Of a DNA stretch of 64,000 bases, positions 7,814 through 19,207 are shown one piece after another. This stretch comes from Psychroserpens ponticola (lineage in GTDB: Bacteria; Bacteroidota; Bacteroidia; Flavobacteriales; Flavobacteriaceae). Under the pieces are notes generated by a model. That model did no database searches. It was not told the DNA's origin and worked only from the letters and a program-made list of their open reading frames with translations. Each line of letters starts with the position of its first letter. Position 1 is the first letter of the stretch. A program made the position numbers and the translations under genes. The stretch lies in contig NZ_CP116221.1 of the NCBI RefSeq assembly GCF_023556315.2, forward strand, positions 620,001 through 684,000, in the 5' to 3' direction.

Positions 7814-9475
7814 ATGTGCGGAATTGTTTGTGCGTTTGATATAAAACAGAAATCAGAGGAATTAAGACCTCAATTGCTAGAAATGGCTAAACGAATACGT
7901 CATCGTGGACCAGATTGGAGTGGGATTTATAGCGATGACAAAGTTATAATGACTCATGAGCGATTGGCAATTGTAGATCCTGCTTCAGGAAAGCAGCCTT
8001 TATTGAGTAATGATAAGCAACTTGTTTTAGCTGCTAATGGTGAGATTTATAACCATCGCGAACTGAGAAAGCAATTTCCGTCGTATCAATTTCAAACTGA
8101 AAGCGATTGCGAAGTGATTTTAGCTTTATATAAAGAAAAAGGTGTCGATTTTGTAGATGAACTAAACGGTATTTTTGGATTTGCTATTTATGATGCTGAA
8201 AACGATGAATATTTCATTGCTCGTGATCATATGGGAATTATTCCATTATATATTGGTTGGGATCAAAATGGAACTTTTTATGTAGCTTCAGAATTAAAAG
8301 CTTTGGAAGGCGTTTGTACAAAGATTGAATTGTTTCCTCCAGGACATTATATGAGTAGTAAAGATGGAGAATTTGTACAATGGTATAATCGTGATTGGAC
8401 AGATTATGATGCTGTTAAGGATAATGAAACAAGCATAACTGAAGTTAAAGAAGCGCTTGAAGCTGCAGTTCACAGGCAATTAATGAGTGACGTGCCTTAT
8501 GGAGTTTTGTTGTCTGGTGGTTTAGATTCTTCAGTTGTATCTGCAATTGCAAAAAAATATTCACAAAAGCGTATTGAATCTGATGATGAAAAGGATGCCT
8601 GGTATCCACAATTGCATTCATTCGCTGTAGGTTTAGAAGGGTCTCCAGATTTGAAAGCAGCAAAAAAAGTTGCCGATCATATTGGTACTGTACATCACGA
8701 AATAAAATTTACAATTCAAGAAGGTTTAGATGCTATTAGAGATGTCATTTATAATATAGAAACTTATGATATAACGACAATACGTTCTTCAACACCTATG
8801 TATTTGATGGCAAGAGTGATAAAATCTATGGGTATTAAAATGGTATTGTCTGGAGAAGGTGCCGATGAAATCTTTGGCGGCTATTTGTATTTTCACAAAG
8901 CGCCTAATGCAAAAGAATTTCATGAAGAAACTGTCCGTAAACTAGATAAGTTACACATGTACGATTGTTTAAGAGCAAATAAAAGTTTGGCAGCATGGGG
9001 AATTGAAGGACGAGTACCATTTTTAGATAAAGAATTTATGGATGTAGCAATGCGTATTAATCCAAAAGATAAAATGATTAACGGAGAGCGTATGGAAAAA
9101 TGGGTTGTTCGTAAAGCATTTGAAGATATGATTCCTGAAAGTGTAGCATGGAGACAAAAAGAACAATTTAGTGATGGTGTAGGTTATAGCTGGATTGATA
9201 CCTTAAAAGAATTGGTTGAAACAGAAGTGACAGATGAGCAAATGGCAAGTGCCAAATTCCGTTACCCAATACAAACACCAATAAACAAAGAAGAATATTA
9301 CTACCGAACAATTTTTGAAGATCACTTTCCTAGTGATACAGCAGCTTTGAGTGTGCCACAAGAACCAAGTGTAGCGTGTAGCACTAAAATAGCTCTAGAA
9401 TGGGATGAAGCATTTAAAAACATGAATGACCCTTCAGGAAGAGCAATTGCAAATGTTCATGATGAAGCGTACTAA
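7814..9475 (+). CDS. asnB: Asparagine synthase B (glutamine-hydrolysing)
   Basis: A 553-residue AsnB, the usual length of the E. coli type. It makes asparagine from aspartate, ATP and glutamine. The N-terminal Ntn glutaminase domain begins MCGIVCAF, with Cys2 as nucleophile after Met removal, and contains RHRGPDWSG and LAANGEIYNH. The synthetase domain has the PP-loop SGGLDSS (about residues 233-239) and the SGEGADEIFGGY motif. It is a single-gene unit ending in a strong terminator. A near-consensus -7 element CATATTTG (7773-7780) lies 33 bp upstream. Confidence 0.96.
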   Translation: MCGIVCAFDIKQKSEELRPQLLEMAKRIRHRGPDWSGIYSDDKVIMTHERLAIVDPASGKQPLLSNDKQLVLAANGEIYNHRELRKQFPSYQFQTESDCEVILALYKEKGVDFVDELNGIFGFAIYDAENDEYFIARDHMGIIPLYIGWDQNGTFYVASELKALEGVCTKIELFPPGHYMSSKDGEFVQWYNRDWTDYDAVKDNETSITEVKEALEAAVHRQLMSDVPYGVLLSGGLDSSVVSAIAKKYSQKRIESDDEKDAWYPQLHSFAVGLEGSPDLKAAKKVADHIGTVHHEIKFTIQEGLDAIRDVIYNIETYDITTIRSSTPMYLMARVIKSMGIKMVLSGEGADEIFGGYLYFHKAPNAKEFHEETVRKLDKLHMYDCLRANKSLAAWGIEGRVPFLDKEFMDVAMRINPKDKMINGERMEKWVVRKAFEDMIPESVAWRQKEQFSDGVGYSWIDTLKELVETEVTDEQMASAKFRYPIQTPINKEEYYYRTIFEDHFPSDTAALSVPQEPSVACSTKIALEWDEAFKNMNDPSGRAIANVHDEAY

Positions 9476-9511
9476 ATTGATGTAAGTATTGCTTATAAAT
9501 AATAAAAATTC

Positions 9512-9550
9512 AATCACAAAATCTCGCCTCTATGAGGTTTTGTGATTTTT
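9512..9550 (+). terminator. asnB terminator
   Basis: AATCACAAAA pairs with TTTTGTGATT across a short internal stem (CTC/GAG), followed by T5. Confidence 0.8.
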
Positions 9551-9694
9551 GCACGTTTCCTAAGATGTTAAAAATCACAAAAATCAATTTTAAGCTGCTT
9601 TTTGTTCGATTTAAGAACGTTTTAAGTAATTAACAAATGTTGACAATTATTACTTTCAATTTATAAAATATTTAAAAAAAAGCACTCAATTTCT

Positions 9695-9702
9695 TATATT
9701 TG
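9695..9702 (+). promoter_or_regulatory. gyrB -7 element
   Basis: TATATTTG is a perfect match to TAnnTTTG. No TTG sits at the usual distance upstream. Transcription would begin near 9707-9709, just before a hairpin. Confidence 0.6.
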
Positions 9703-9711
9703 TTTGTATTC

Positions 9712-11722
<2,011 letters not shown>

Positions 11723-11748
11723 TTAGTAAAAGCACGACTTAGTTTAAA

Positions 11749-11796
11749 TTCAAAAGAAAAAAGCAGCTATTTTTATAGCTGCTTTTTTCTTTTGAA
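11749..11796 (+). terminator. gyrB terminator
   Basis: A 22-bp perfect stem (11749-11770 with 11775-11796) closes a 4-base loop. The core AAAAAAGCAGCTAT/ATAGCTGCTTTTTT would work in both directions. Confidence 0.92.
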
Positions 11797-11861
11797 TATC
11801 TAACAGATATCGATAAAATGTAATTTTTAACGATTAAGTGCATGTATTTTGTTTTTTTTAC

Positions 11862-11869
11862 TACATTTG
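11862..11869 (+). promoter_or_regulatory. -7 element upstream of the DUF6588-like gene
   Basis: TACATTTG matches TAnnTTTG, 25 bp before the preferred ATG (11895). Confidence 0.5.
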
Positions 11870-11894
11870 CCTTAATGTTTAACCCTTGTCTATT

Positions 11895-12941
11895 ATGAAA
11901 AACTTAATTATAGTATTGATATTATTTGTTTCAGTTCAACAGTCTAAATCTCAAGAATTAGAAACGATTATATTAGCTGCAGATGATGCCAGTTTATTGA
12001 CTCAAAATTATTTAAATCCTGCCGTAAAAGGCTTGATGTACGATATGAATGGAGGTTGGTATACAACTGCTAAAACTCATAAAAAATTTGGTTTCGATAT
12101 TACAATAAATGCTAATGCTTCTTTTGTGCCTAGTAAAGAACAAATGTTTGCTTTTGTGCCAAATGATTATACATTTTTGTCATTGCCTAATGGTGAAAGA
12201 GAATTAAATACGCTAATGAGCGACAATAATTCAGAAACAGTAGTTGATATCAAAATACCTTATGATAATGGAACCTACAAAGTCACTAGTTTTGACATGC
12301 CAGGAGGAATTGCTAATGATTTGCCTATTAATGCAGTTCCAACTCCTATGGTGCAATTAGGATTTGGGCTGCCTTATAAAACTGATATAAAATTAAGGCT
12401 TTTACCTAGTTTAAATTTTGATGAAAGTGTAAAAGCTAATCTTATAGGTATTGGTTTGCAACATGATTTGATGCAGTATTTTGGTCCATTAGAGAAATTG
12501 CCTTTAAATGTTTCGATTCTTGCAGCTTTTACTAATATGAAAGTTGTGTACGATATTGATGATGAAAATAATAATGATGAGGTCGCAGTTAAAAATGGAG
12601 AAACTGAATTTAAAATGAATACATGGACCTTACAGGCAATTGCTTCATTGGATTTTAAAATTATTACATTTTATGGAAGTGTAGGTTATAATAATGGAAA
12701 AACAACAGTGAAAATGAAAGGGAAATACATATTAACATATGACGTCGAAGATAGTAATGGAAATGTTATTGGCACTGTTGATGAATCTATAAAAGATCCG
12801 ATAAATTTAGATTTTAAGGCCAATGGAATGAGAGCGACAATTGGAACTAGATTTAATATTGGGTTTTTCAAAATATTTGCAGATTATACCTTACAAGAGT
12901 ATAATACCGCTTCTGCTGGAATTGCTTTCAGTTTTAGATAG
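11895..12941 (+). CDS. Outer-membrane-type protein, resembles DUF6588
   Basis: A 348-residue protein with a signal peptide (MKNLIIVLILFVSVQQSKSQ, cut near residue 19). The mature part has alternating beta strands and ends in Phe-containing strands (IGFFKIFADYTL, GIAFSFR), as expected for a beta-barrel or porin-like protein. It resembles the Flavobacteriaceae family DUF6588, a match made from memory of the conserved start region (ADDASLLTQNYLNPAVKG). The ATG at 11895 is chosen over a TTG at 11886. It has its own promoter and terminator. Cargo unknown. Confidence 0.7.
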   Translation: MKNLIIVLILFVSVQQSKSQELETIILAADDASLLTQNYLNPAVKGLMYDMNGGWYTTAKTHKKFGFDITINANASFVPSKEQMFAFVPNDYTFLSLPNGERELNTLMSDNNSETVVDIKIPYDNGTYKVTSFDMPGGIANDLPINAVPTPMVQLGFGLPYKTDIKLRLLPSLNFDESVKANLIGIGLQHDLMQYFGPLEKLPLNVSILAAFTNMKVVYDIDDENNNDEVAVKNGETEFKMNTWTLQAIASLDFKIITFYGSVGYNNGKTTVKMKGKYILTYDVEDSNGNVIGTVDESIKDPINLDFKANGMRATIGTRFNIGFFKIFADYTLQEYNTASAGIAFSFR

Positions 12942-12965
12942 CTATAAATAAATTAAAAGTGTCAT

Positions 12966-12997
12966 AAAAAGCGTAAGATTTAATCTTACGCTTTTTT
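12966..12997 (+). terminator. Terminator after the DUF6588-like gene
   Basis: AAAAAGCGTAAGATT pairs with AATCTTACGCTTTTT around a minimal loop, then T6. Confidence 0.9.
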
Positions 12998-13018
12998 CAT
13001 TAGAACCCTAAAAATTCG

Positions 13019-13026
13019 TAATTTTG
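13019..13026 (+). promoter_or_regulatory. mdh -7 element
   Basis: TAATTTTG matches TAnnTTTG, 48 bp before the mdh ATG. No TTG at the usual distance. Confidence 0.5.
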
Positions 13027-13074
13027 CACTTTCAAAAGACAACACAATTTTAAATATTTAAAAACTTAATAAAC

Positions 13075-14001
13075 ATGAAAGTAACAGTAGTTGGAGCAGG
13101 AGCAGTTGGAGCAAGTTGTGCAGAATACATCGCAATTAAAAACTTTGCTTCAGAAGTAGTCATCTTAGATATTAAAGAAGGTTATGCTGAAGGTAAAGCA
13201 ATGGATTTAATGCAATGTGCTTCATTAAACGGATTTGATACTAAAATTACAGGAAGTACTAATGATTATTCTAAAACTGCAAATAGTGATATTTGTGTCA
13301 TTACTTCTGGTATTCCTCGTAAACCAGGTATGACTCGTGAAGAGTTAATTGGTATAAATGCTGGAATTGTAAAGTCTGTGTCTTCTAGTTTAGTAGAACA
13401 TTCACCAAATACAATCCTTATTGTAGTGAGTAATCCTATGGATACAATGACGTATTTAGTTCACAAAACTACTGATTTGCCTAAACATAAAATTATTGGA
13501 ATGGGAGGCGCTTTAGATTCTGCTCGTTTTAAATATAGATTAGCTGAAGCTTTAAATGCACCTATTAGTGATATTGACGGAATGGTAATTGGAGGTCATA
13601 GCGATAAAGGAATGGTGCCTTTAACATCTCATGCAACTAGAAATAGCATCAACGTATCTGAATTTATTTCAGAGGAGCGATTAAATCAAGTAAAAGAAGA
13701 TACTAAAGTTGGTGGAGCTACATTAACGAAGTTATTAGGAACGTCAGCATGGTATGCTCCAGGAGCAGCAGTAAGTGGTTTGGTTCAAGCTATTGCTTGT
13801 GATCAAAAGAAAATGTTCCCTTGTTCAACATTATTAGATGGTGAATACGGTTTAAGTGATCTTTGTATTGGTGTTCCTGTAATTCTTGGTAGAAATGGTA
13901 TTGAAAGTATCGTTGACGTACCTTTGAGTGCAGCTGAAAAAGCACACATGATAGAAAGTGCAGAAGGTGTTAAGAAAACAAACGGATTGTTAGAGCTATA
14001 A
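13075..14001 (+). CDS. mdh: Malate dehydrogenase
   Basis: A 308-residue NAD-dependent malate dehydrogenase of the LDH-like branch, acting in the TCA cycle. The Rossmann motif GAGAVGASCAEY is at the N-terminus and Asp36 (ILDIKEG) suits NAD. The substrate Arg region is IPRKPGMTREE, the VSNPMD motif follows, and GGHSDKGMVPL carries the catalytic His. It lies upstream of the secDF cluster but is separated from it by a large hairpin terminator. Confidence 0.95.
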   Translation: MKVTVVGAGAVGASCAEYIAIKNFASEVVILDIKEGYAEGKAMDLMQCASLNGFDTKITGSTNDYSKTANSDICVITSGIPRKPGMTREELIGINAGIVKSVSSSLVEHSPNTILIVVSNPMDTMTYLVHKTTDLPKHKIIGMGGALDSARFKYRLAEALNAPISDIDGMVIGGHSDKGMVPLTSHATRNSINVSEFISEERLNQVKEDTKVGGATLTKLLGTSAWYAPGAAVSGLVQAIACDQKKMFPCSTLLDGEYGLSDLCIGVPVILGRNGIESIVDVPLSAAEKAHMIESAEGVKKTNGLLEL

Positions 14002-14049
14002 TATCTCCTCTTTTTATAATATATTATGACAGTTAAACCTGTCACATTA

Positions 14050-14106
14050 AACGGAGTCAAAATGCTTTCCAAGTTTAAAACTTAAAGCTTTTGATTCCGT
14101 TTTTTA
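14050..14106 (+). terminator. mdh terminator (large nested hairpin)
   Basis: The outer stem ACGGAGTCAAAA/TTTTGATTCCGT (one G-T pair) encloses an inner GCTTT/AAAGC stem and the palindrome AAGTTTAAAACTT. T6 follows. Confidence 0.8.
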
Positions 14107-14130
14107 TTTTTGATAATTTAGTAGTTAAAT

Positions 14131-15054
14131 ATGATTAAAAATGTACTAGTTTTATTAGTCTTGTCTGTATTGTTTTCCTGCGGAAATTTTACACCAAAAC
14201 ACAACTTCGCCATAATATATGAATTTGAAGATTTTGATAATCTGTCTGCTGTTGACAAACAAAATACTATAACTGTTTTAAATAGGAGGTTAGATAAGTT
14301 TGCTTCTAATTACAAAGTGAAACTCAATAATAAGCAACAAATTGAAATTAAATTGAGTACAAATTTTGAGTTGGAAGCTGTTAATGCAATAATTACAAAT
14401 ACTGGTAGACTAGATTTTTGGGAAGTCATAAAAGGAGAAGAGTTAGGGAATTTTATCATAGAAGCTAATAGTTTTTATAAAAAAGAAAATGATTCTATTA
14501 ATCCGCTATTTGATATGATACAGCCTAATTCTTATAGTTTTGGTTTGTTTTCTGTAGCTGTTCAAGATTCGGCTAAGATGAGAGCGCTTATGGAAAACAA
14601 AGCGATTAAACATTTATTACCAACATCAATAAAACGATCAAAATTCTTATTCGGTTTACCAGATGAAGATGGTTTTTTGCCATTTTATGTCGTTAAAACC
14701 ACTACTGAAGGTGTAGCATATATAAATGAAACGCATATTACTGATGCACGTCAAGGTTATTCAACTACCAATCGTCCATCCATTACAATGGAAATGAATA
14801 AAAAAGGAGCAGAACGCTGGGAACGCATGACAGGAATAGCATACCAAAAACAGTCACAAATCGCTATGACTTTAAATGATATTGTATATTCGGCTCCAAC
14901 AGCATCTTCAGGAGCAATAAAAGGAGGTTATACAGAGTTAACAGGAAATTTTACAGTACAAGAAGCTCAAGACTTGGCATTAATTTTTTGCTCTCAAAAA
15001 AGGATTCCTAAACTAAAGTTCGTTAACACATTTGCTATAATCGAAGAACTCTAA
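14131..15054 (+). CDS. Lipoprotein resembling the SecD P1 periplasmic domain
   Basis: A 307-residue protein with lipobox LFSC (lipidated Cys17) and no other membrane segment. From about residue 45 to the end it can be aligned by eye with the periplasmic P1 domain of the SecDF encoded 850 bp downstream. Both contain TVLNRRLDKF-like/VLRKRIDQFG helices, TGRLDFWEV/TAQLQFWDV, a NPLFDMI/NPIFDLM stretch and ITDARQGYSTTNRPSITMEM/ITDARQSYSVTNQPSVTMQM. NDIVYSAPTASSGAIKGG and ELTGNFTVQEAQDLA also match. It lacks the SecD membrane domain, so it cannot be a translocase itself. It may be a paralog that assists or modulates SecDF at a membrane surface (inference). Confidence 0.85.
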   Translation: MIKNVLVLLVLSVLFSCGNFTPKHNFAIIYEFEDFDNLSAVDKQNTITVLNRRLDKFASNYKVKLNNKQQIEIKLSTNFELEAVNAIITNTGRLDFWEVIKGEELGNFIIEANSFYKKENDSINPLFDMIQPNSYSFGLFSVAVQDSAKMRALMENKAIKHLLPTSIKRSKFLFGLPDEDGFLPFYVVKTTTEGVAYINETHITDARQGYSTTNRPSITMEMNKKGAERWERMTGIAYQKQSQIAMTLNDIVYSAPTASSGAIKGGYTELTGNFTVQEAQDLALIFCSQKRIPKLKFVNTFAIIEEL

Positions 15055-15087
15055 ATCTACTTTCTTTATTTTTTATATATTTGACGC

Positions 15088-15732
15088 ATGAATAAAAGAT
15101 GGTACATTAGTGCTTTAGTCATAATTCTAGCTTTATTAGGTGGTATTGCTTCACAAGAGCAGAACATTGCACCTAATCAGGAAATTATTTTACAGTTTGC
15201 TAGTGAAGCTGTATCAAGTGACGAAGCGCGAAATGCTATTGCTACTGTTAAACAACAGTTGCAAACTGTAGGTATTCATGATGTTCAAGTAACTAAATAT
15301 AAAGGTGGTCAGTTAAAAATCACATACTTCAGTAAAGCTGATATTGCTAGTATCAAGAAAATACTTTCAAAAGAAAAGAGTCTCGAATTAAATGATACTA
15401 GAAATGATGAAAATCATATTCCTTTTGAAATTCCTTATAAAGATAGTCCTATTGCCTATGATTTAAATGTGTACGAAATCCAAAATGGATATGATACAGC
15501 ATTTCATCTTTCAGGAAAACTTGGTTTAGAGCATAAAGGAGATAACGATCGCTTTTCAAATACAAATCCGTATGCCGATAGCAAAGCAGTTGAGTATAGT
15601 TGCTTTGAACAGCAAGTTAAGGTGGCTTATAAATTCCATAAATATTCTGGAATAACAATAGATTACAAGTCGAATAAAATCCCAGAGGTTCGTGCAGGAC
15701 CAAACAGTCAAGGGATTATTCATTTTAGCTAA
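15088..15732 (+). CDS. Membrane-anchored protein, possible divergent SecD-P1-like
   Basis: A 214-residue protein with one N-terminal hydrophobic segment (about residues 5-22) acting as anchor or signal. Residues 33-100 (EIILQFASEAVSSDEARNAI, TVKQQLQTVGIHDVQVTKYK, GQLKITYFSKADIASIKKIL) follow the same order as the first alpha/beta part of SecD P1 (helix-FGV-strand-helix). The second half has no recognised domain. It starts 33 bp after the SecD-like lipoprotein gene, probably in the same transcript, and precedes the secDF promoter. The relationship to SecD is weak and based on pattern only. Confidence 0.6.
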   Translation: MNKRWYISALVIILALLGGIASQEQNIAPNQEIILQFASEAVSSDEARNAIATVKQQLQTVGIHDVQVTKYKGGQLKITYFSKADIASIKKILSKEKSLELNDTRNDENHIPFEIPYKDSPIAYDLNVYEIQNGYDTAFHLSGKLGLEHKGDNDRFSNTNPYADSKAVEYSCFEQQVKVAYKFHKYSGITIDYKSNKIPEVRAGPNSQGIIHFS

Positions 15733-15838
15733 AAGCTAAGTTATTCCCTCCCATTGTACTTCAAATTACATTTAAAAGATAGCTAAACATGTCATGTTGA
15801 ATAGCTATTGTAATTACGCATATAATCATTAAAAATAA

Positions 15839-15868
15839 TTGTCAAATCGCGCGTAAAGTATATATTTG
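15839..15868 (+). promoter_or_regulatory. secDF promoter
   Basis: TTG (15839-15841), 19 bp, then TATATTTG (15861-15868) is a complete Bacteroidota-type promoter. It shows that secDF can be transcribed independently of the two SecD-like genes. Confidence 0.8.
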
Positions 15869-15903
15869 CTCGTTTTAAAAATTTGACCTAAATAAATAAA
15901 GTA

Positions 15904-18873
15904 ATGCAAAACAAAGGATTAGTAAAGCTTTTTGCACTGTTATTTGGATTGGTAAGTATTTATCAATTATCATTTACATTCAAAGCTAACCAAATTGAAA
16001 AAGAGGCAAAAACATATGCCGAAAGTAAATTTCAAACCAGTGAAGACATCAGTGAAGCAGAAGTTCACTATTTAGATTCTCTTTCAAGTCAAGAGGTATT
16101 TGATATTGGTGTCGCTAACTTCACATTTAAAGAAGTTAAAGAAAAATCGATGAATCTTGGTCTTGACCTTAAAGGTGGACTTAACGTGATTTTAGAGATT
16201 TCAGTAAAAGACATATTAAAAGGTCTTGCAAACAAAAGTAAAGATCCAGCTTTCAATAAAGCTTTAGCTGATGCTGAAGAAATTCAAAAAGATGCACAGG
16301 AATCTTACTTAGAGTCGTTTTACCAAGCTTGGGATGCGACTAAAGGTGATCAAAAATTAGCATCTCCAGATATTTTTGCTAACAGAAATTTAGATGATGT
16401 CATTAACATTAACATGACTGATGATGAAGTGAAAAAAGAAATTGATCAAAAAGTAGATGAATCTATCGTTTCTGCTTTTGAAGTATTACGTAAACGTATT
16501 GACCAGTTTGGTGTAACGTCTCCAAATATTCAACGTTTAGGAAATACAGGTCGTGTTTTAGTTGAACTTCCTGGTGTTAAAGATGTAAAGCGTGCAACAG
16601 AATTGATTACAACTACTGCACAATTACAATTTTGGGATGTTGACAACGGACAATCTATTGGAGATTTCTTCGTGGCATCAAATGAAACACTTAAAAAAGT
16701 TTTAGGTGTTGAAGAAAAAGTAGTAGCGACTGAGGCTCAAGATTCAACGTCCACAGATAGTACTATTGATAATTTATTGGGTGAAACTTCTACTGATTCA
16801 ACAACCGTTGGTCAAGTAAATCCAATATTTGATTTAATGGGACCTCCACGTTCTGGTGGAATGATCGGAATTAAATTAGAAGATAAAGAGAAGTTTGAGT
16901 CTTACCTTAATATGCCACAAGTACGAGCAAACCTTCCTTCAGATGCAAGAAATATTAGATTCGCTTTTGGTTTGCCAACGGCAGATACAGAAACTGGAAT
17001 TGAGTATGTAGATTTATATACCTTAAAAGGAAACAGAGCAAATGAACCAGAATTGAGTGGCGCAGTAATTACTGATGCACGTCAATCATATAGTGTTACC
17101 AACCAACCGTCGGTAACAATGCAGATGAATGCTAAAGGGGCTAAAATATGGGAAGAGATTACAGGTAGAGCATTTACAAACAAATCTCAAATTGCAATTG
17201 TTTTAGATGATATCGTATATTCTGCACCAACAGCTTCTAATGGAGCTATTTCTGGTGGAAATACTGAAATTTCTGGAAACTTTACAGTGAATGAGGCTGT
17301 CGATTTAGCAAACGTATTAAGAGCAGGTAAATTACCAGCTTCAGCAGATATCGTTCAAGCGGATCAAGTTGGTCCTTCATTAGGAAAAGAAGCTATTGAT
17401 AGTGGTACAAAATCATTTTTAATCGCATTATCTCTTGTATTACTATGGATGATCATGTACTATGGCAAAGCAGGTATCTTTGCTGATATCGCTTTATTAT
17501 TAAACATCTTATTAATCTTTGGCGTGCTTTCTGGATTAGGCGCTGTATTAACGCTTCCTGGTTTAGCTGGTATCGTGTTAACGATTGGTATGTCTGTGGA
17601 TGCGAACGTACTTATTTTTGAGCGTATTCGTGAAGAGATAGGAAAGGGTAAAACAATGAAAGAAGCCGTTAAAGATGGTTTCGCTAATGCATTGTCTTCA
17701 ATTTTAGATGCCAACATTACTACAGGTTTAACTGCCTTAATATTATTTGTATTTGGTACAGGTCCAATTAAAGGATTCGCAACAACTTTACTTATTGGTA
17801 TTGTAACGTCATTATTTACAGCTATTTTTATTACACGTTTATTAGTAGATTGGTATGTTAATAAAGGGAAAAATTTAGATTTCTCTACATCAATAACAAA
17901 AGGCTTATTCAAGAATATGAATATTAAGTTTATCGCTAAACGTAAAGTTGCTTATGTTGTTTCTGGTATTTTAATCTTAGTGAGTTTAGGATCTTTATTT
18001 ACTAATAAATTGGATCAAGGTATTGATTTTGTTGGAGGAAGAACATATCAAGTACGTTTTGATAAAGCTGTAAGTTCTGAAGATGTGGCTAAAGATTTAA
18101 ATGCTGTCTTCGGAAGTGCTGAGGTAAAAACAATTGGAGGAGATCATCAGTTGAAAATTTCAACGAAGTATAAAGTAAATGAAAATTCAGCTGAAGCAGA
18201 TGAAGAAATTCAAACCATGTTATTTAATGGATTGAAATCGTATTTACCAGCAGATATTTCTTATACAGAGTTCTCTGAAGCTACAAATGGCGTAGGTAAA
18301 GTATTGTCAAGTAAAGTAAGTCCAACAATTGCAGATGATATCAAAAAAGAATCATTCTGGGCCGTTTTAGGATCTTTAGTTGTGGTATTCCTTTACATCT
18401 TAGGTCGTTTTAAAAGATGGCAATTCTCAATTGGTGCAGTTATCGCTGTATTTCATGATGTGATTATTGTATTAGGTATCTTCTCGTTACTTTACAAGTT
18501 CATGCCATTTAGTATGGAGATTGATCAAGCCTTCATTGCAGCAATTTTAACTGTAATTGGTTACTCTCTAAATGATACCGTTGTTGTATTTGATAGAATT
18601 AGAGAAGTAATTGCTGAAAGAGCAGGATTTAAAGGTGGAGCTAATATTAACTCAGCGATCAACAGTACATTGAGTAGAACATTAAATACATCGTTAACTA
18701 CGTTAGTGGTGTTAATTGCAATGTTTGCTTTTGGTGCAGAATCACTTAGAGGTTTATTATTTGCATTAATCGTGGGTGTAGTAGTTGGTACATATTCTTC
18801 TGTATTTATTGCAACTCCAATTATGTATGACACATTAAATGATAAAGGTGATGCTCCTGAAGAAGTAGAGTAG
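15904..18873 (+). CDS. secDF: Protein translocase subunit SecDF (fused)
   Basis: A 989-residue fusion of SecD and SecF, the proton-driven RND-family subunit that pulls preproteins across the inner membrane after SecA. SecD: first membrane segment at residues 8-27, LGLDLKGGLNVILEI, a large P1 domain (about 80-490) with an Ala/Ser/Thr-rich insertion near residues 275-300, then five membrane segments including GMSVDANVLIFERIREE. SecF: a membrane segment near 680, QGIDFVGGRTYQVRF, then the second bundle with GYSLNDTVVVFDRIRE. The SecD-SecF fusion is normal in Bacteroidota. It has its own promoter and terminator. Confidence 0.96.
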   Translation: MQNKGLVKLFALLFGLVSIYQLSFTFKANQIEKEAKTYAESKFQTSEDISEAEVHYLDSLSSQEVFDIGVANFTFKEVKEKSMNLGLDLKGGLNVILEISVKDILKGLANKSKDPAFNKALADAEEIQKDAQESYLESFYQAWDATKGDQKLASPDIFANRNLDDVININMTDDEVKKEIDQKVDESIVSAFEVLRKRIDQFGVTSPNIQRLGNTGRVLVELPGVKDVKRATELITTTAQLQFWDVDNGQSIGDFFVASNETLKKVLGVEEKVVATEAQDSTSTDSTIDNLLGETSTDSTTVGQVNPIFDLMGPPRSGGMIGIKLEDKEKFESYLNMPQVRANLPSDARNIRFAFGLPTADTETGIEYVDLYTLKGNRANEPELSGAVITDARQSYSVTNQPSVTMQMNAKGAKIWEEITGRAFTNKSQIAIVLDDIVYSAPTASNGAISGGNTEISGNFTVNEAVDLANVLRAGKLPASADIVQADQVGPSLGKEAIDSGTKSFLIALSLVLLWMIMYYGKAGIFADIALLLNILLIFGVLSGLGAVLTLPGLAGIVLTIGMSVDANVLIFERIREEIGKGKTMKEAVKDGFANALSSILDANITTGLTALILFVFGTGPIKGFATTLLIGIVTSLFTAIFITRLLVDWYVNKGKNLDFSTSITKGLFKNMNIKFIAKRKVAYVVSGILILVSLGSLFTNKLDQGIDFVGGRTYQVRFDKAVSSEDVAKDLNAVFGSAEVKTIGGDHQLKISTKYKVNENSAEADEEIQTMLFNGLKSYLPADISYTEFSEATNGVGKVLSSKVSPTIADDIKKESFWAVLGSLVVVFLYILGRFKRWQFSIGAVIAVFHDVIIVLGIFSLLYKFMPFSMEIDQAFIAAILTVIGYSLNDTVVVFDRIREVIAERAGFKGGANINSAINSTLSRTLNTSLTTLVVLIAMFAFGAESLRGLLFALIVGVVVGTYSSVFIATPIMYDTLNDKGDAPEEVE

Positions 18874-18896
18874 TACATTATCATTTTATAGATATT

Positions 18897-18929
18897 AAAA
18901 AAGCCATTCAATTTTGAATGGCTTTTTTG
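18897..18929 (+). terminator. secDF terminator
   Basis: AAAAAAGCCATTCAA pairs with TTGAATGGCTTTTTT around a 2-base loop. Confidence 0.92.
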
Positions 18930-19138
18930 TTTTAGTTAGGCAATCTGCGAGGTTTTTTTGATGCTTTGTAGGTTTTAAACTAAGAAATAAATATCTACAA
19001 GGTTCTTAAAATCTTTCAGGATATATGTTAGCTTTTAAAATTGATATTATTTTAATAAGACTAAGTTTGTGAAGTATGAATGGCTAGAAACCGCAAGGTT
19101 CAGTATAGCTAAATCTAATATGCTAATTATGTTGTAAT

Positions 19139-19187
19139 GTCAAGTTGCGCCTTTAAACTACGCTCAAGATAAATTAAAGTCGAAACC
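19139..19187. repeat. Degenerate REP-like element
   Basis: GTCAAGTTGCGC, then CGCTCAAG, then AAGTCGAAACC preserve pieces of the intact element at 20961-20984, with an apparent insertion or rearrangement in between. Confidence 0.35.
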
Positions 19188-19207
19188 TCTTTAAGTGATA
19201 TTAAACG

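Larger units (their letters stand above)
18874..19207. other. Intergenic region between secDF and the DUF192 gene
   Basis: These 334 bases hold the secDF terminator and, at 19139-19187, a degenerate copy of the GTCAGGTTGAGCGCAGTCGAAACC-like repeat. I see no ORF or RNA gene in the rest. Confidence 0.6.

Noticed and set aside
17460-17912. 150-codon minus-strand ORF within secDF
   Set aside because: It is a shadow opposite the SecD membrane bundle; composition reflects the complementary strand, and secDF is unambiguous.
18561-18911. 116-codon minus-strand ORF at the end of secDF
   Set aside because: Antisense to the SecF membrane bundle and crosses the secDF terminator stem.
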